DNA from: Vanrija pseudolonga
Taxonomy: Eukaryota; Basidiomycota; Tremellomycetes; Trichosporonales; Trichosporonaceae
Direction: 5' to 3'
DNA length: 64,000 bases
Assembly: GCF_020906515.1 (NCBI RefSeq)
Contig: NC_085853.1
Location: 2,542,001 to 2,606,000 of the forward strand
Shown here: in pieces, positions 43,762-53,019 of the stretch
Layout of the letters: every line of letters starts with the position of its first letter
How positions within the stretch are numbered: position 1 is the first letter of the stretch
Notes under the pieces: model-generated
The model's input: the letters and a program-made list of their open reading frames with translations, nothing else
Told to the model about the DNA's origin: nothing
Database searches by the model: none
Program-made: the position numbers and the translations under genes

Positions 43762-45230
43762 ATGAGCTACAGCACGACCTCGCAGCGTACCCCATCCCAC
43801 GCGCAACAGCGCCTGCCGCGCCCGCAGAGCCTCCCCCCGCCGGCGAGGGGCAGCTTTGCGGCGCTCGGCATGCGGTCGTTCAACAGCCTCGGCGCGCTGG
43901 CAGAGGAGCGCGCCATGCCGCCTCCGCCGCCGCATGGCCCCTCGACGCAGCAGGCGCACGCGCCGAGCCTCGCCGCGCTCATGGGCACCTCGACTGCGGC
44001 ACCTTCTACGCCGCCGAGCTTCCGGCGGTCGCTGCTCGGCTCGCCGCTTTCTGGGCGCTCGACACCCGGCCCGCAGACGCCTAGCACGCCCACCCGTCCA
44101 CAGGCGCACACGCAGGCTCCTGCTCCTCCTGCAGCCCCGGCCGAGTCAAGCGCCGCCGCGTCCCCGCGCGACCGGCGCCGCGAGAGCGGGCTCCGCGGCC
44201 TCGTTGCGCCGCTGCAGCGCGCGCTCGAGGGCCACCCGCCCTGGCCGTACACCTACATTGACGACGACTACGTGTGGTGCTCTTACGTGAGTGCGCGGGC
44301 GAGGGGTGGTTGGAGTGGCGCTGACGCCGCCCCCAGGTCAACCCCATGTTCACGTCGCAAGACGTCAAGGCCGCGCTGCACGCCGACGAGGCGTACGAGC
44401 GCCCGCAGTACCCCGTTGCCGTGCTCCGCTCGTACATCAGCTACAAGCTCGGGCGGGTCAAGTCCGCGGCGCTGGTCGTCGACAAGCTAAAGTACATCGA
44501 GCTGGACCTCGTCACCGACGGCGGGCTCGTGCACCTGTGCGGGGCGTTCGCTGCCATTCGGGACGAGTACATCCTGGGCTACTCGTCCGTGGCCGCCATC
44601 CGGCGGCTACAGCGCACGCCGGCGACGCTGCGGGCAATGGCGCGCTCTGGATCTCTCCCGTTCGGCGAGGACGAGTCGGAGGCGGCCCCGGCGTTCGACG
44701 ACGGCGCAGGGCTCGCGTTCGCCCCGCCGTCCTATGTGCAGGCGACGGACGCGGCGTCCGACGAGCGCAAGTACTGCCGGGCGAAGCGCGCCGCGCGCAG
44801 CTACGAGCGCCGGCTCGTCGAGAGCGAGGCGGCGCGCAGGACAGCAGAGGTCGCGTGGCGTGCTGCTGAAGAGGCGCGCGCCGAGGCCGAGGACGAGAAG
44901 GAGCGCCTCGCGGACCAGGTGCGCCGGCTCGAGGCGGTCGTTGCTGGCCGGAGAGCGTGGCCGCTCGCCGGCCACAACGAGAACGACGGGCGTAAGATGG
45001 ACATCGGGCAGATGGGGCTCTACAACGCCTGGACCGACGCTGACGCCGGTGGTGCCAGCGACGACGACGACGGGCTGGACGTGTTCGGCAGGGTCGAGGT
45101 GCCCGCCCCGCTCGTCGCCGTCGCCCCGCCGAAACCGCCCCGCTCGGTCCGCCGCAAGCCGGCGCCGAGCTTGATCCTGCCTAGCTTGCCGGCACTGGAC
45201 AACCTCTCCCTCCTGGCGAGGGACGAGTAG
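43762..45230 (+). CDS. PY-motif family member O (two exons)
   Basis: Exons 43762-44286 and 44337-45230 (intron 50 nt, CTGAC) give 472 residues. The Pro/Ser/Thr-rich N-terminus contains Pro runs. Exon 2 carries the whole domain without the usual second intron: FTSQDVKAALHADE, YPVAVLRSYISYKLGR, VVDKLKYIELDLVTDG, then FAAIRDEYILGYSS. PPSY is at 305-308, within APPSYVQATDAASDE; PPSYVQA is identical to member L. A coiled coil follows (about 315-372). The tail contains an acidic Asp run (SDDDDGLD) and Pro-rich PPKPPRSVRRKP. Intron loss at the LExx junction marks it as derived within the L/K/M sub-branch. Confidence 0.85.
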
Positions 45231-45384
45231 CATATGCATTGTGTGTGATTGCGGTGTTGGCGCCGAGTGTGGCGGTGCGCGGGTGTGGTGGTTGTCCTGA
45301 CTGGTGATGTGCGCCACGCCGCGCCGCCGACCCGCCCCCTCCGCGGCTGTCGGGATGACGTCGGGGATGCTAGTACATATTGTT

Positions 45385-45390
45385 TATAAG
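45385..45390 (+). promoter_or_regulatory. TATA-like box of member P
   Basis: TATAAG 50-55 nt upstream of the ATG at 45440. Confidence 0.6.
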
Positions 45391-45439
45391 CGCTGCTTGT
45401 ACTGGACGTCAACTGTTGAATGCTCCCCAACACACACAC

Positions 45440-46110
45440 ATGGCCGTCAACATCATGTTACCCCTCCTCCTAGCAGGCGAGCCCTCCCGCCGAGCATACC
45501 TCCCCAGGCCCGCGTCGCAAGACCTCCTCCGCCGCCTCGAGTCGGGCTCAGTCGGGCCACTGTAAGTCAACCCCCTTCCCTCTCCCCCTCGGCGCAGCTG
45601 ACGATGACAAGCAAAGCCGAGACACTACTAGGGAAGCACGTCACCTCGCTCGGCGAAGACGGCGAGCCGCTGTCCACCATCGCCAACGAGCTAGAATACA
45701 TGGAGATGCGGGTGAGCCATGCCCCACCACCAACGCGCTGACTGCAGATCGACCCGTCCCTTGCGCCTGCGTTCATCGCCGCACGCGAAGAACACGCCCT
45801 CGGCGAGTCGGAGGCGCTTGGCCGGCGCGGGCTGGTACACCAGGCGACCAAGAGCCTCGAGGCGAGCAGGAAGCGACGTGCCGACCAGCGAGCACCGCCC
45901 GCATATGTCGGCGATGGAGGAGCGCCGGCCGGGCCAGCCCCCGACGCCGCGACTACGCGCCTGCTGGCCCAGCTCCGTGCGGCCGAGGACGCGCGGAGGG
46001 CCGCGGTGGATATGTACCTCGCTGTCGAGGCGGAGCGGGCGCTGCTCGAGGCGCGGGTGCGGGAGGCAGAGGGCCGGCTGGCGGCGTGTACATGCTCTGC
46101 ATCGCGTTAG
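45440..46110 (+). CDS. PY-motif family member P (three exons)
   Basis: Exons 45440-45561, 45612-45711 and 45748-46110 (introns 50 and 36 nt) give 194 residues. The first acceptor is AAG; the nearby CAG would put a stop in frame, and CTGAC lies upstream. The core exon is 100 nt, entered in phase 2, as in E and I. The first helix reads PASQDLLRRLES. The second is diverged (AETLLGKHVTSLGE), the third clear (IANELEYMEMR), and exon 3 begins IDPSLAPAFIAAREEHALGES. PPAY is at 124-127, followed by a coiled coil to the C-terminus (LLEARVREAEGRL). Its exon structure identifies it as a member despite weak sequence in helix two. Confidence 0.8.
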
Positions 46111-46846
46111 CCTGCCAGATAGTTGGCATGAATGTCGATGCACAGCTGCCAAGCCAAGCCACTCGGCTCGGTCGCTGCTGGACCTGCTGAGGTGATCTTG
46201 CCGATCTTGCCGACTGCTGTTTGCGCTGCTCCGTTGTTTGCAGTGTTGTGATCCATCACTTGGGGCGAGGGAGGTGACTGTGATGAGGCGTAGCCTTGTT
46301 CGACACAACGCCGATCCGCCACAACTACACGTCACGGGTCATCTCGTCAGCCAGTCGGTCTGCTATACCATCATGACAATGTAAATGGCAGCATGGAGAG
46401 CTCAATAGCACACTCGAGGCACTCGCAGACAACGGCTCCGGGGCCCCAGCCGGGCCGACCGCCCCACCTGCGGCCGAATCGGCATCCCGAGTCGCAGAGC
46501 CTAGCAGGGCATGCATCCCATGCACGCCGTGTGCATCAAACGCCGACGTCGTAGCCTAAGCGCCGGGAACCGCTGGCTCCCGAGTGATGACAGCGCAAGG
46601 CATGGTGATAACCCGCGGCGACGCCGTTCGGTCAGGCCGCCGACGACGCAGGGAATTGGCAAATCGCGCGTTATCACGCCGCGTTGACGGAGCGACTTGA
46701 AGAGGGATAGAGTAAGCAGTCGGTCGACATCCACCACAAGAGCGGCATCGAGCACGACAACAGACGTCACGACACACGACTACTTAACGGCGCTCGCTCC
46801 TGTCAAAGCCCCTGCCCCACCCACCACCACCAACACACCACACACA
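46111..46846. other. Intergenic, about 740 bp
   Basis: No gene supported. It marks the end of the family array; no further helical-domain members are seen to its right. Confidence 0.5.
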
Positions 46847-47784
46847 ATGCCATCCCGCACAGTCGCTCTACTCGGCGCAACCGGCACCCTCGGCTCCAAC
46901 CTCCTCACGCAGCTCGCGGCCGCGCACGCGGCGGGCAAGCTTCGCCTCGTCGTCCTCCACCGTGCGAGCTCGGACACGAGCTCTGTACCTGCCGGCGTCG
47001 AGAAGCGAGTGCTCGACCCGGCTGCGGCGAGCGAGGCGGACGTGCATGCCGCTCTGAAGGGAGTCGAGGTGCTCGTGTGAGTCTGCTCCAGCGGCTCGGA
47101 AACACGCAATGCTCACGTCTCAGCGTCTCGACCCCCGGCACGGCGGCCGGCGAGCCCTTCCTCCGCGCCCTGGCTAGCCTCACGCCCGCACTCACGGCCT
47201 ACATCCCCTCGTGGTTCACTGCCAACTGGACGGCCGAGGAGGAGGTCGACCCGGCCAAGCAGTACATTGTCTCCAAGGCGGCCTTGCGGCGCAAGGCCGA
47301 GGACCTGGGACTGCCAGTCACGACCATCCGCAACGGCCTGTTCGAGGACTCGTTCTTTGGCGGGTTCGGCGTCAACGCCGTCGACAACAAGCTCACGCTG
47401 TACGGCGATGCCTTGAGCGCCAAGTTCTCCTTCTCGTCGCTGCCGTACATCGGCGCGGCGGTCGCGCAGATCGTCACCCTGCCCAAGCTCGAGAGCAAGT
47501 ACACTGTCGTCGAGGCGGAGTTTACTGGCGCGCAGCTGGCCGCCGCGCTCGAGAAGAAGCACGGCAAGGCGCCGACAGTGAGCAAGTTTACCGACGAGGA
47601 CGTGGCCGCTGCGGTCGCCAAGGGACCTGGGCCGGGCCTCGGCGCCGGCTGGAGGACGCACTGGGGCAAGGGACACTGGACGTCGCCTAACCGGTTCGAC
47701 CCCGAGGGCGTGGCCCCGCGTACTGTCGAGCAGGGCATCGAGCTGGCTATCGAGCAGAACTTGGGCGCAGGCGCGGCGTGGTAG
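46847..47784 (+). CDS. NmrA-like / isoflavone-reductase-like NAD(P)-binding protein
   Basis: Exons 46847-47076 and 47124-47784 (intron 47 nt) give 296 residues. The N-terminus carries the Rossmann signature LLGATGTLGSNLL (GxxGxxG, about residues 9-18). The remainder matches atypical SDRs of the NmrA/PCBER type: AALRRKAEDLGLPVTTIRNG, a surface-specificity loop with FGVNAVDNKLTLYGD, and an SLPYIGAAVAQIV helix. Members are NADPH-dependent reductases of small aromatic compounds or redox-sensing regulators; sequence does not decide which. It lies upstream of and parallel to an enoyl-CoA hydratase-like gene. Confidence 0.85.
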
Positions 47785-48069
47785 TGTTGTAGGGCAGCAG
47801 CATGCAGGATTTGAAGGCAGTGGGGGGGGGCACGGGTGGGGGGAGCGGGGCGGTGGGGGGTCAAGCCTCGTCACGTTCCTCTCGGCCCGAGCAGGCATGC
47901 ATCGATGCGAGGCATTCAAGAGAGAGCACTGTTTCATGCTGAATAAGCACATGTTCCGCTCGTCTCCGCTCGTCGTCGTCGGCCGCGGCTGTCGTCGCCG
48001 TCGCCGTTGATGCCTTGTCGGTGATGACTTCGGTCATCCGGCACCGGTCAGTCAGTCACAATGTCCGGT

Positions 48070-48075
48070 TATAAA
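48070..48075 (+). promoter_or_regulatory. TATA box of the enoyl-CoA hydratase/isomerase gene
   Basis: TATAAA about 160 nt upstream of the ATG at 48233, within the 448-bp spacer 47785-48232, which otherwise holds only G-rich low-complexity sequence near 47821-47860. Confidence 0.6.
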
Positions 48076-48232
48076 GCGGGCGGAGTCACCGACGACACTC
48101 GACTTCGACTTGACGTTCACACCATCCACCTCGTGCTCCGTCTTGCCGTCCTGCCGCTTCGACACGAAAGAGTACTTATCAAGAACGTCCACACGAAGTA
48201 ACGACAGCCCCACCCTCGACGCAGACGACACG

Positions 48233-49258
48233 ATGGCAGCCGCCCGTCTCCCGAAATTCACAGAGGTCCTCGCGACCGTCCACCGCTCCGGCGTCCTCGA
48301 GCTGCGGCTCAACACGCCCGAGAACCTCAACAGCATGACGGTGAAGAAGTGTGCGTAGTGTAACGCGCAGAGAGCGAGCGGAGCATGCCCGTTCTTTCCT
48401 TTCCTGCTCGTAGCGGCGCCTGCTCGTAGCGGCGTTTCCCGCAGTCCCCCGCTGACTCGACGCAGACCGCGACCTCGTCGACGGCCTCCACTTCGCCCGC
48501 GACGACAAGGACATCTCGGCCGTCGTGCTCACCGCCAACGGGCGCTTCTTTTCCTCTGGCGCCGTGCTCGCCGGCCCGGACCGCCTGGCACCCAACTCGC
48601 CCGGCCTGCTCGGCGCCAAGGAGTACATCTCGACGCTGATTGATTTCCCCAAGCTCATTGCGACGGCCCTTCAAGGTGAGTTGCGTGATGGATGGTCGGG
48701 TGTGGTACCTTGACACTGTTGCCCATGACCCCCGTCACCTTCCACACTCGCGTGCTCACGCCCACCCCAGGCCCCGCGTTCGGCATCGCCGTCACCACCC
48801 TCCCCTACTTTGACCTCGTGTACGCTGCGCCCGAGGCGACCTTCACGACGCCGTTCTCGCGCATCGGCGTCAACCTCGAAGCCTGCTCGTCGGTCACCTT
48901 CCCGCCCATCTTCGGCCCGTCAATGACCACCCGTCTACTGCAGCTCTCGCAGACCATCAGCCCCAAGGAGCTCGAGTACACTGGCCTGTTCCGCGAGATC
49001 CTGCCCAAGGAGGGCATCCAGGAGGCAGTTGTTGAAAAGGTCGCGCAGCAGATCGAAGGCCTCTCGCGCCAGTCGTTCGCGGTCTCCAAGAGCCTGCTCC
49101 GCTCGCCCGAGGTCCGCGCACACCTGCACTCGGTTAACGACAGGGAGATTTCCGTGATCAGCAAGACGATGGAGACGGACGAGCACAAAGAGTATCTCCA
49201 GAAGTTCTTTGACGCGCAGAAGGCCAAGTCGAAGAAGGCAAAGGAGGCAAAGTTGTAA
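48233..49258 (+). CDS. Peroxisomal enoyl-CoA hydratase/isomerase-family protein
   Basis: Exons 48233-48350, 48466-48675 and 48771-49258 (introns 115 and 95 nt) give 271 residues. The crotonase fold is marked by VLELRLNTPENLNSM, then SAVVLTANGRFFSSGAVL (first oxyanion-hole strand) and ATALQGPAFGIAVTTLPYFD (second oxyanion-hole helix), and by ATFTTPFSRIGVNLE. The protein ends KAKEAKL, a C-terminal AKL tripeptide of the PTS1 type, so import into peroxisomes is expected. Features agree with delta3,delta2-enoyl-CoA isomerases (Eci1-like), used in breakdown of unsaturated fatty acids, rather than a bifunctional hydratase-dehydrogenase. The catalytic acid was not assigned. Confidence 0.87.
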
Positions 49259-49290
49259 ACGCAGGCAATGCATAGTGTACAGGTTGTTGC

Positions 49291-51168
49291 TTACTGCGCG
49301 ACCTCGACCTCGGCCCCGCCAAGCCACGCCGGCGGGCGGACGTCGATCGTGCCCGAAACGGCCGCGTCGACACACGCCGCGAGGTTGGCAAGCAGCACCG
49401 GCCGGCCGAGGATACCTGGGCCGTAGTGCGCGTACTTGCCCGAGCTGGTGACGAGGAACTTGTCCTCGGCCGTGACCATGCGCGACTCGCCAGCATGCGG
49501 CGCCATGCACCAGCACATGTCGTAGACGATCTCGACGCCAAAGTCGTCCAGCGGCGCGAGATACCCTGCGTCCTTTGCCTGCTCGACGATCGCGCGGCCA
49601 GCAGTGATAGTAACGCGTGCTGTGCCCTTGCGGCCCTTCACCAGCTCGGCGAGCTGCTCGAACTCGTCGAGCGCAAAGTGGGGGTTGCCGAGCGCGACGA
49701 CGCTGATGGGCGTAGGGCCGTCAGCGCCGGTGTTGAGCGTGCGCCACGCGTCGCGCAGGTCATCGACGGTGATCTCGCGCGTGTCGCTCGGCGGGGGGAA
49801 CCGGCCCACAGGCGCTTCAGGCGTCACGCCCTCGATGTGGAACATGGGCGAGGACGACGTCGTGCCGAACGCCGCGGCAAACGCCTTGAGGTCCGACGTG
49901 CGCGGGCTCCGCCCGTCGAGGCCGTACACGATCGGCACGCGCGTGCCGGCCGACTTGCCGAGGTGGTAGCCTACCAGCGGCCAGAGGAGCTGGTCGTCGA
50001 CGTCCCTAACAGCGGGGGTGACGCGGAGCGCGAGCGTCGGCGCGCGGTTCGCCTCGATGTGCGCGCCAGCGAGGGGCGCGCGCCCTGTCAGCGCGATACA
50101 CAGGTCCAGGAGGTCGGGGTACTTCTGGGTGCGGGCGCCAAGGATGCTGTTGCAGAAGAGGACCGCGTTCGACTCGCCCCACGCGACTTGCTCGCCGACG
50201 CCAGGGGCAGAAGGTAGGAGGTACGGCGCGCACGTCATGCTGGCTGCGTCGCCGCCCATGGAGATGTACGCGTCGGCGAGTTTCGTGCCCTCCTCGCCTA
50301 AGGTCGTGTCGATGCCCAGCGCGCGCCAGTGGCGCAGGTCGACGCTGACGGCGTTGAGCGTCGTCGGGACCGCGACGCGCGCGCCAATCTTCTCAAAGTG
50401 TTGCACGAACAGCAGCGCCGCTGGCCCAGTGTAGAACACGCCGTCGAGGTGCACCTGCGTGATGTCGATGAACGACTCGGCGCCGTACAGCGCCGCGATG
50501 GCCTTGTTGATCGCCATGGCCTGCGCGACGCCCTCGCCATGCGAGCCGGCGAGCATCGCCTCGTCGGCAGGGGAGAGCTTGACGCCGTCCGTCGGCTGGC
50601 CAAGCGGGATGACTATGCGTCGGGGGCTGGAGCCTCCGCCGCCAGACTTGATGACGAGGCGGTTGTCGTCGATCTCGACGTCGCCCGTGCGCGGGAGCGT
50701 CGCGAAGCGTTCCCCCAGAACGGCTACGGGCACGCGCAGCCCGAAGATGGCCTCGGCGACAATCGCGCCCAGCGCGAGGATCTGGTCGGGCTCTTCGAGC
50801 AGCAGCGCGGCGGGTGCGACGCCCTTGATCACTAGCTCGAGGAGGACGAGGGAGCCAGAGCAGGAGCCGCGCCCGCGCGGGATGGCGAGCACGCTGCCCT
50901 CTAGCCTCTTGCCCCGGAGCGGGTGGGTCACGTCGATCACCTGCCCCGTGTGCGAGTTGATGCCGCCCCAGAAACTGATCGGGGTGTCCGAGTACAGGAG
51001 TGGCGCGGCCGCGCGCCCGGGCACGAGGAAGTAGGGATGGGAGGGGAGCGCGATGGGCCCGCGGGGCACGTCGCCCGCGTCCGTGGTTGCCGGGGCGGCG
51101 CTGCGACACGAGGTGGCCGTGGGGTCGGTGCAGGCCGAGGAGCAGGTCGCGTTGCAGGTCTGTGCCAT
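49291..51168 (-). CDS. Aconitase X (DUF126-DUF521 fusion), cis-3-hydroxy-L-proline dehydratase-like
   Basis: A single exon of 625 residues. Residues about 45-180 form the small swivelling domain (DUF126 type), marked by GGINSHTGQVIDVTHPLRG and the loop PRGRGSCSGSLVLLEL. Residues about 205-620 form the large aconitase-X domain (DUF521 type): LSPADEAMLAGSHGEGVAQA near its start, YISMGGDAASMTCAPYL, GESNAVLFCNSILGART and, near the end, YDMCWCMAP. Archaea and bacteria often encode these halves separately; here they are fused. Related enzymes dehydrate cis-3-hydroxy-L-proline or mevalonate 5-phosphate; the fused type is usually the hydroxyproline enzyme. The first 32 residues are Cys/Thr-rich and unlike the family, so the true start may be later. 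Confidence 0.88.
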   Translation of the reverse strand: MAQTCNATCSSACTDPTATSCRSAAPATTDAGDVPRGPIALPSHPYFLVPGRAAAPLLYSDTPISFWGGINSHTGQVIDVTHPLRGKRLEGSVLAIPRGRGSCSGSLVLLELVIKGVAPAALLLEEPDQILALGAIVAEAIFGLRVPVAVLGERFATLPRTGDVEIDDNRLVIKSGGGGSSPRRIVIPLGQPTDGVKLSPADEAMLAGSHGEGVAQAMAINKAIAALYGAESFIDITQVHLDGVFYTGPAALLFVQHFEKIGARVAVPTTLNAVSVDLRHWRALGIDTTLGEEGTKLADAYISMGGDAASMTCAPYLLPSAPGVGEQVAWGESNAVLFCNSILGARTQKYPDLLDLCIALTGRAPLAGAHIEANRAPTLALRVTPAVRDVDDQLLWPLVGYHLGKSAGTRVPIVYGLDGRSPRTSDLKAFAAAFGTTSSSPMFHIEGVTPEAPVGRFPPPSDTREITVDDLRDAWRTLNTGADGPTPISVVALGNPHFALDEFEQLAELVKGRKGTARVTITAGRAIVEQAKDAGYLAPLDDFGVEIVYDMCWCMAPHAGESRMVTAEDKFLVTSSGKYAHYGPGILGRPVLLANLAACVDAAVSGTIDVRPPAWLGGAEVEVAQ

Positions 51169-51216
51169 GTTGTCGTCGTTGGGGGTGCTGCTGCTGCGTC
51201 CATCGCAAGGCGCGTA

Positions 51217-51222
51217 CTTATA
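51217..51222 (-). promoter_or_regulatory. TATA-like box of the aconitase X gene
   Basis: TATAAG on the minus strand about 50 nt upstream of the ATG at 51168. Confidence 0.6.
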
Positions 51223-51837
51223 TCAACAGAGCAGTGGTTGCTTGTGGGGCCCGAGATGGCCAAGCAAAGCGACAGCCCGACGACCGACCCGGCCGCCGCG
51301 GCCAAGTTGTCGGTCGGCCAACTGGGTGGTGCGCGCGGCATCTTTCGGCTGCCAGCCGCCGGCATGTGACTGTCCCTGGGGTGGTGGTAAGCGCGCATCA
51401 TGGAAACATCCTTGACGAGTGCAATGCTCTGTGTGAGCGGGTACTGGACAGCTACACGCATGCGGGAGACGGAGATTGATAAGGCCATCGTCGATGCGGG
51501 CGCCAACATGCCGCGGATGTCTCCATGCGGCACCCAGCTAGCTGGTGGCATCTTTGTCCAATCGGCGCCACAGTGTTACAAGACACAGTGAGACTACCAA
51601 GCGGTTCGACCGCATCGATCGTGTCGAGTCGATGCCAGGCCATTACAAAGTGTCTCACCTTTTGCGGCCTCTTCCCCGCCCACGACTCCTCGAGCCCATA
51701 ACTCGAGTAGAGTACTCAAGTACGAGTTGTCACCAGGCCCGATTCAAACTTCCTCTGAGAGGAGGGACTGTATTCTGCATATCCCTCTTACCATCCCCTT
51801 GCTCAATACTGATCTACCCGCTACAGCACCAGCAGAG
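51223..51837. other. Intergenic between divergent genes
   Basis: About 615 bp between aconitase X (-) and the next plus-strand gene. No coding signal supported. Confidence 0.5.
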
Positions 51838-53019
51838 ATGTCCCAACGACGACCCATCACACCTCCCCCGCCATTCTCAGAAGACGACCTGCAATTCCCT
51901 CCCCCGGAAACTATTCCCAACCCGCTCCTCGCGCTCGTCCACGCCCGACTGAGCCGCAGAGGCCAACCCGGGGACTTGAGAGATGCCATCCCCGCGGAAG
52001 CGGCGTGCGTTTCTGCCGCGCTGCGCCTCGCGCTCGCGCTCATTCTCCACTCCCACGGCCTTGTGAGCGCCGCAAAGGCACTTTCGCCACAGCAGGCGAC
52101 GTCGGATACCCTCAACACTGTGCAGACAGCGATTCGAGTCGTCTTGTCGGCGACTAACTTCCTCGTCGTTATCACCAGGGAAATGTATGGGCTCCCAAAT
52201 GGCACATATGTGACCCCTGCCTTGCGAGTCATGTACGACTCTCAGGAGGCGAGGGCGGTGTACTGCCACTCTTGGTACGTCGACCGCCTGGTGGCGGCAG
52301 CTTCAGACTCGTCCAACCGATCTCAGTACAACTGCCATCTCCTCCTCCTCGCGACGGGCCTTGCGCATGAACTAATGGGTCTACTTCGATACGAGGTGCG
52401 TGTAGCCGTTAGCGCCCTTGCTCATAGAAGCTGTACCACCGGCTCCGGGGCATCGTGTGCCTCACGACTCCGCACGACGTCGACGGCGACGGCGGTCGCG
52501 CATGGGAGCGCATGCTGTTCGACGGCCACCTGCGCGGCATGTGGATCGCGATTGCCGCATCCCCACCTCACGTGCAGGGCCCGCTCCTCGCCGATATGGC
52601 TGAACTCGTGGCACAGATAGAACGCGAGTTTGGCACGGTTGTCGAGGCAGATGTGCAGCCCGTCTCGGACCCCGAACCGCCTTCAGATCGGAGGGTGCGT
52701 GCGGTTGTTTCGGCGAAGCTGACTTGCAGGGGTTACCGTTTGACAAGCTGGTCATTACACGCCTTCGGGTCCATTGCGAGGTTGATAATGAGTGGCTGCA
52801 GGGAGCGATTACCAGTGAGTTGGGGTAGGAGAGCAAGAGCTTGACTGACAAGAAGGATTTGAGCGGGATGACTTCGCGTCGGTAGAGATGCCGCCCAGGT
52901 TGACTGGTGCCCTGCCTCGACAGCCTTGTGAGCTGGCTCGCCTCGTGGCAAGCGACCAGACCACCGACATCATTCGACCCGACGAAGCGCGCATAAGATT
53001 CTGGCGCCCCTTGGTTTGA
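51838..53019 (+). CDS. Unknown fungal protein with a HELMG segment (four exons)
   Basis: Exons 51838-52395, 52428-52694, 52730-52814 and 52853-53019 (introns 32, 35 and 38 nt) give 358 residues in frame throughout. The first intron, 32 nt, is among the shortest in the window. The central region has an Ala/Leu-rich helix containing LATGLAHELMGLLRYE, then after the intron LYHRLRGIVCLTTPHD and GGRAWERMLFDGHLRGMW. That order (a HE-containing helix, a TP segment, then a WE..LF.G block) resembles basidiomycete hypothetical proteins with an HExxH helix, from my memory of such proteins. Here the second His is Gly, so zinc-protease activity is doubtful. The C-terminal part has MPPRLTGALPRQP. Function unknown. 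Confidence 0.7.
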
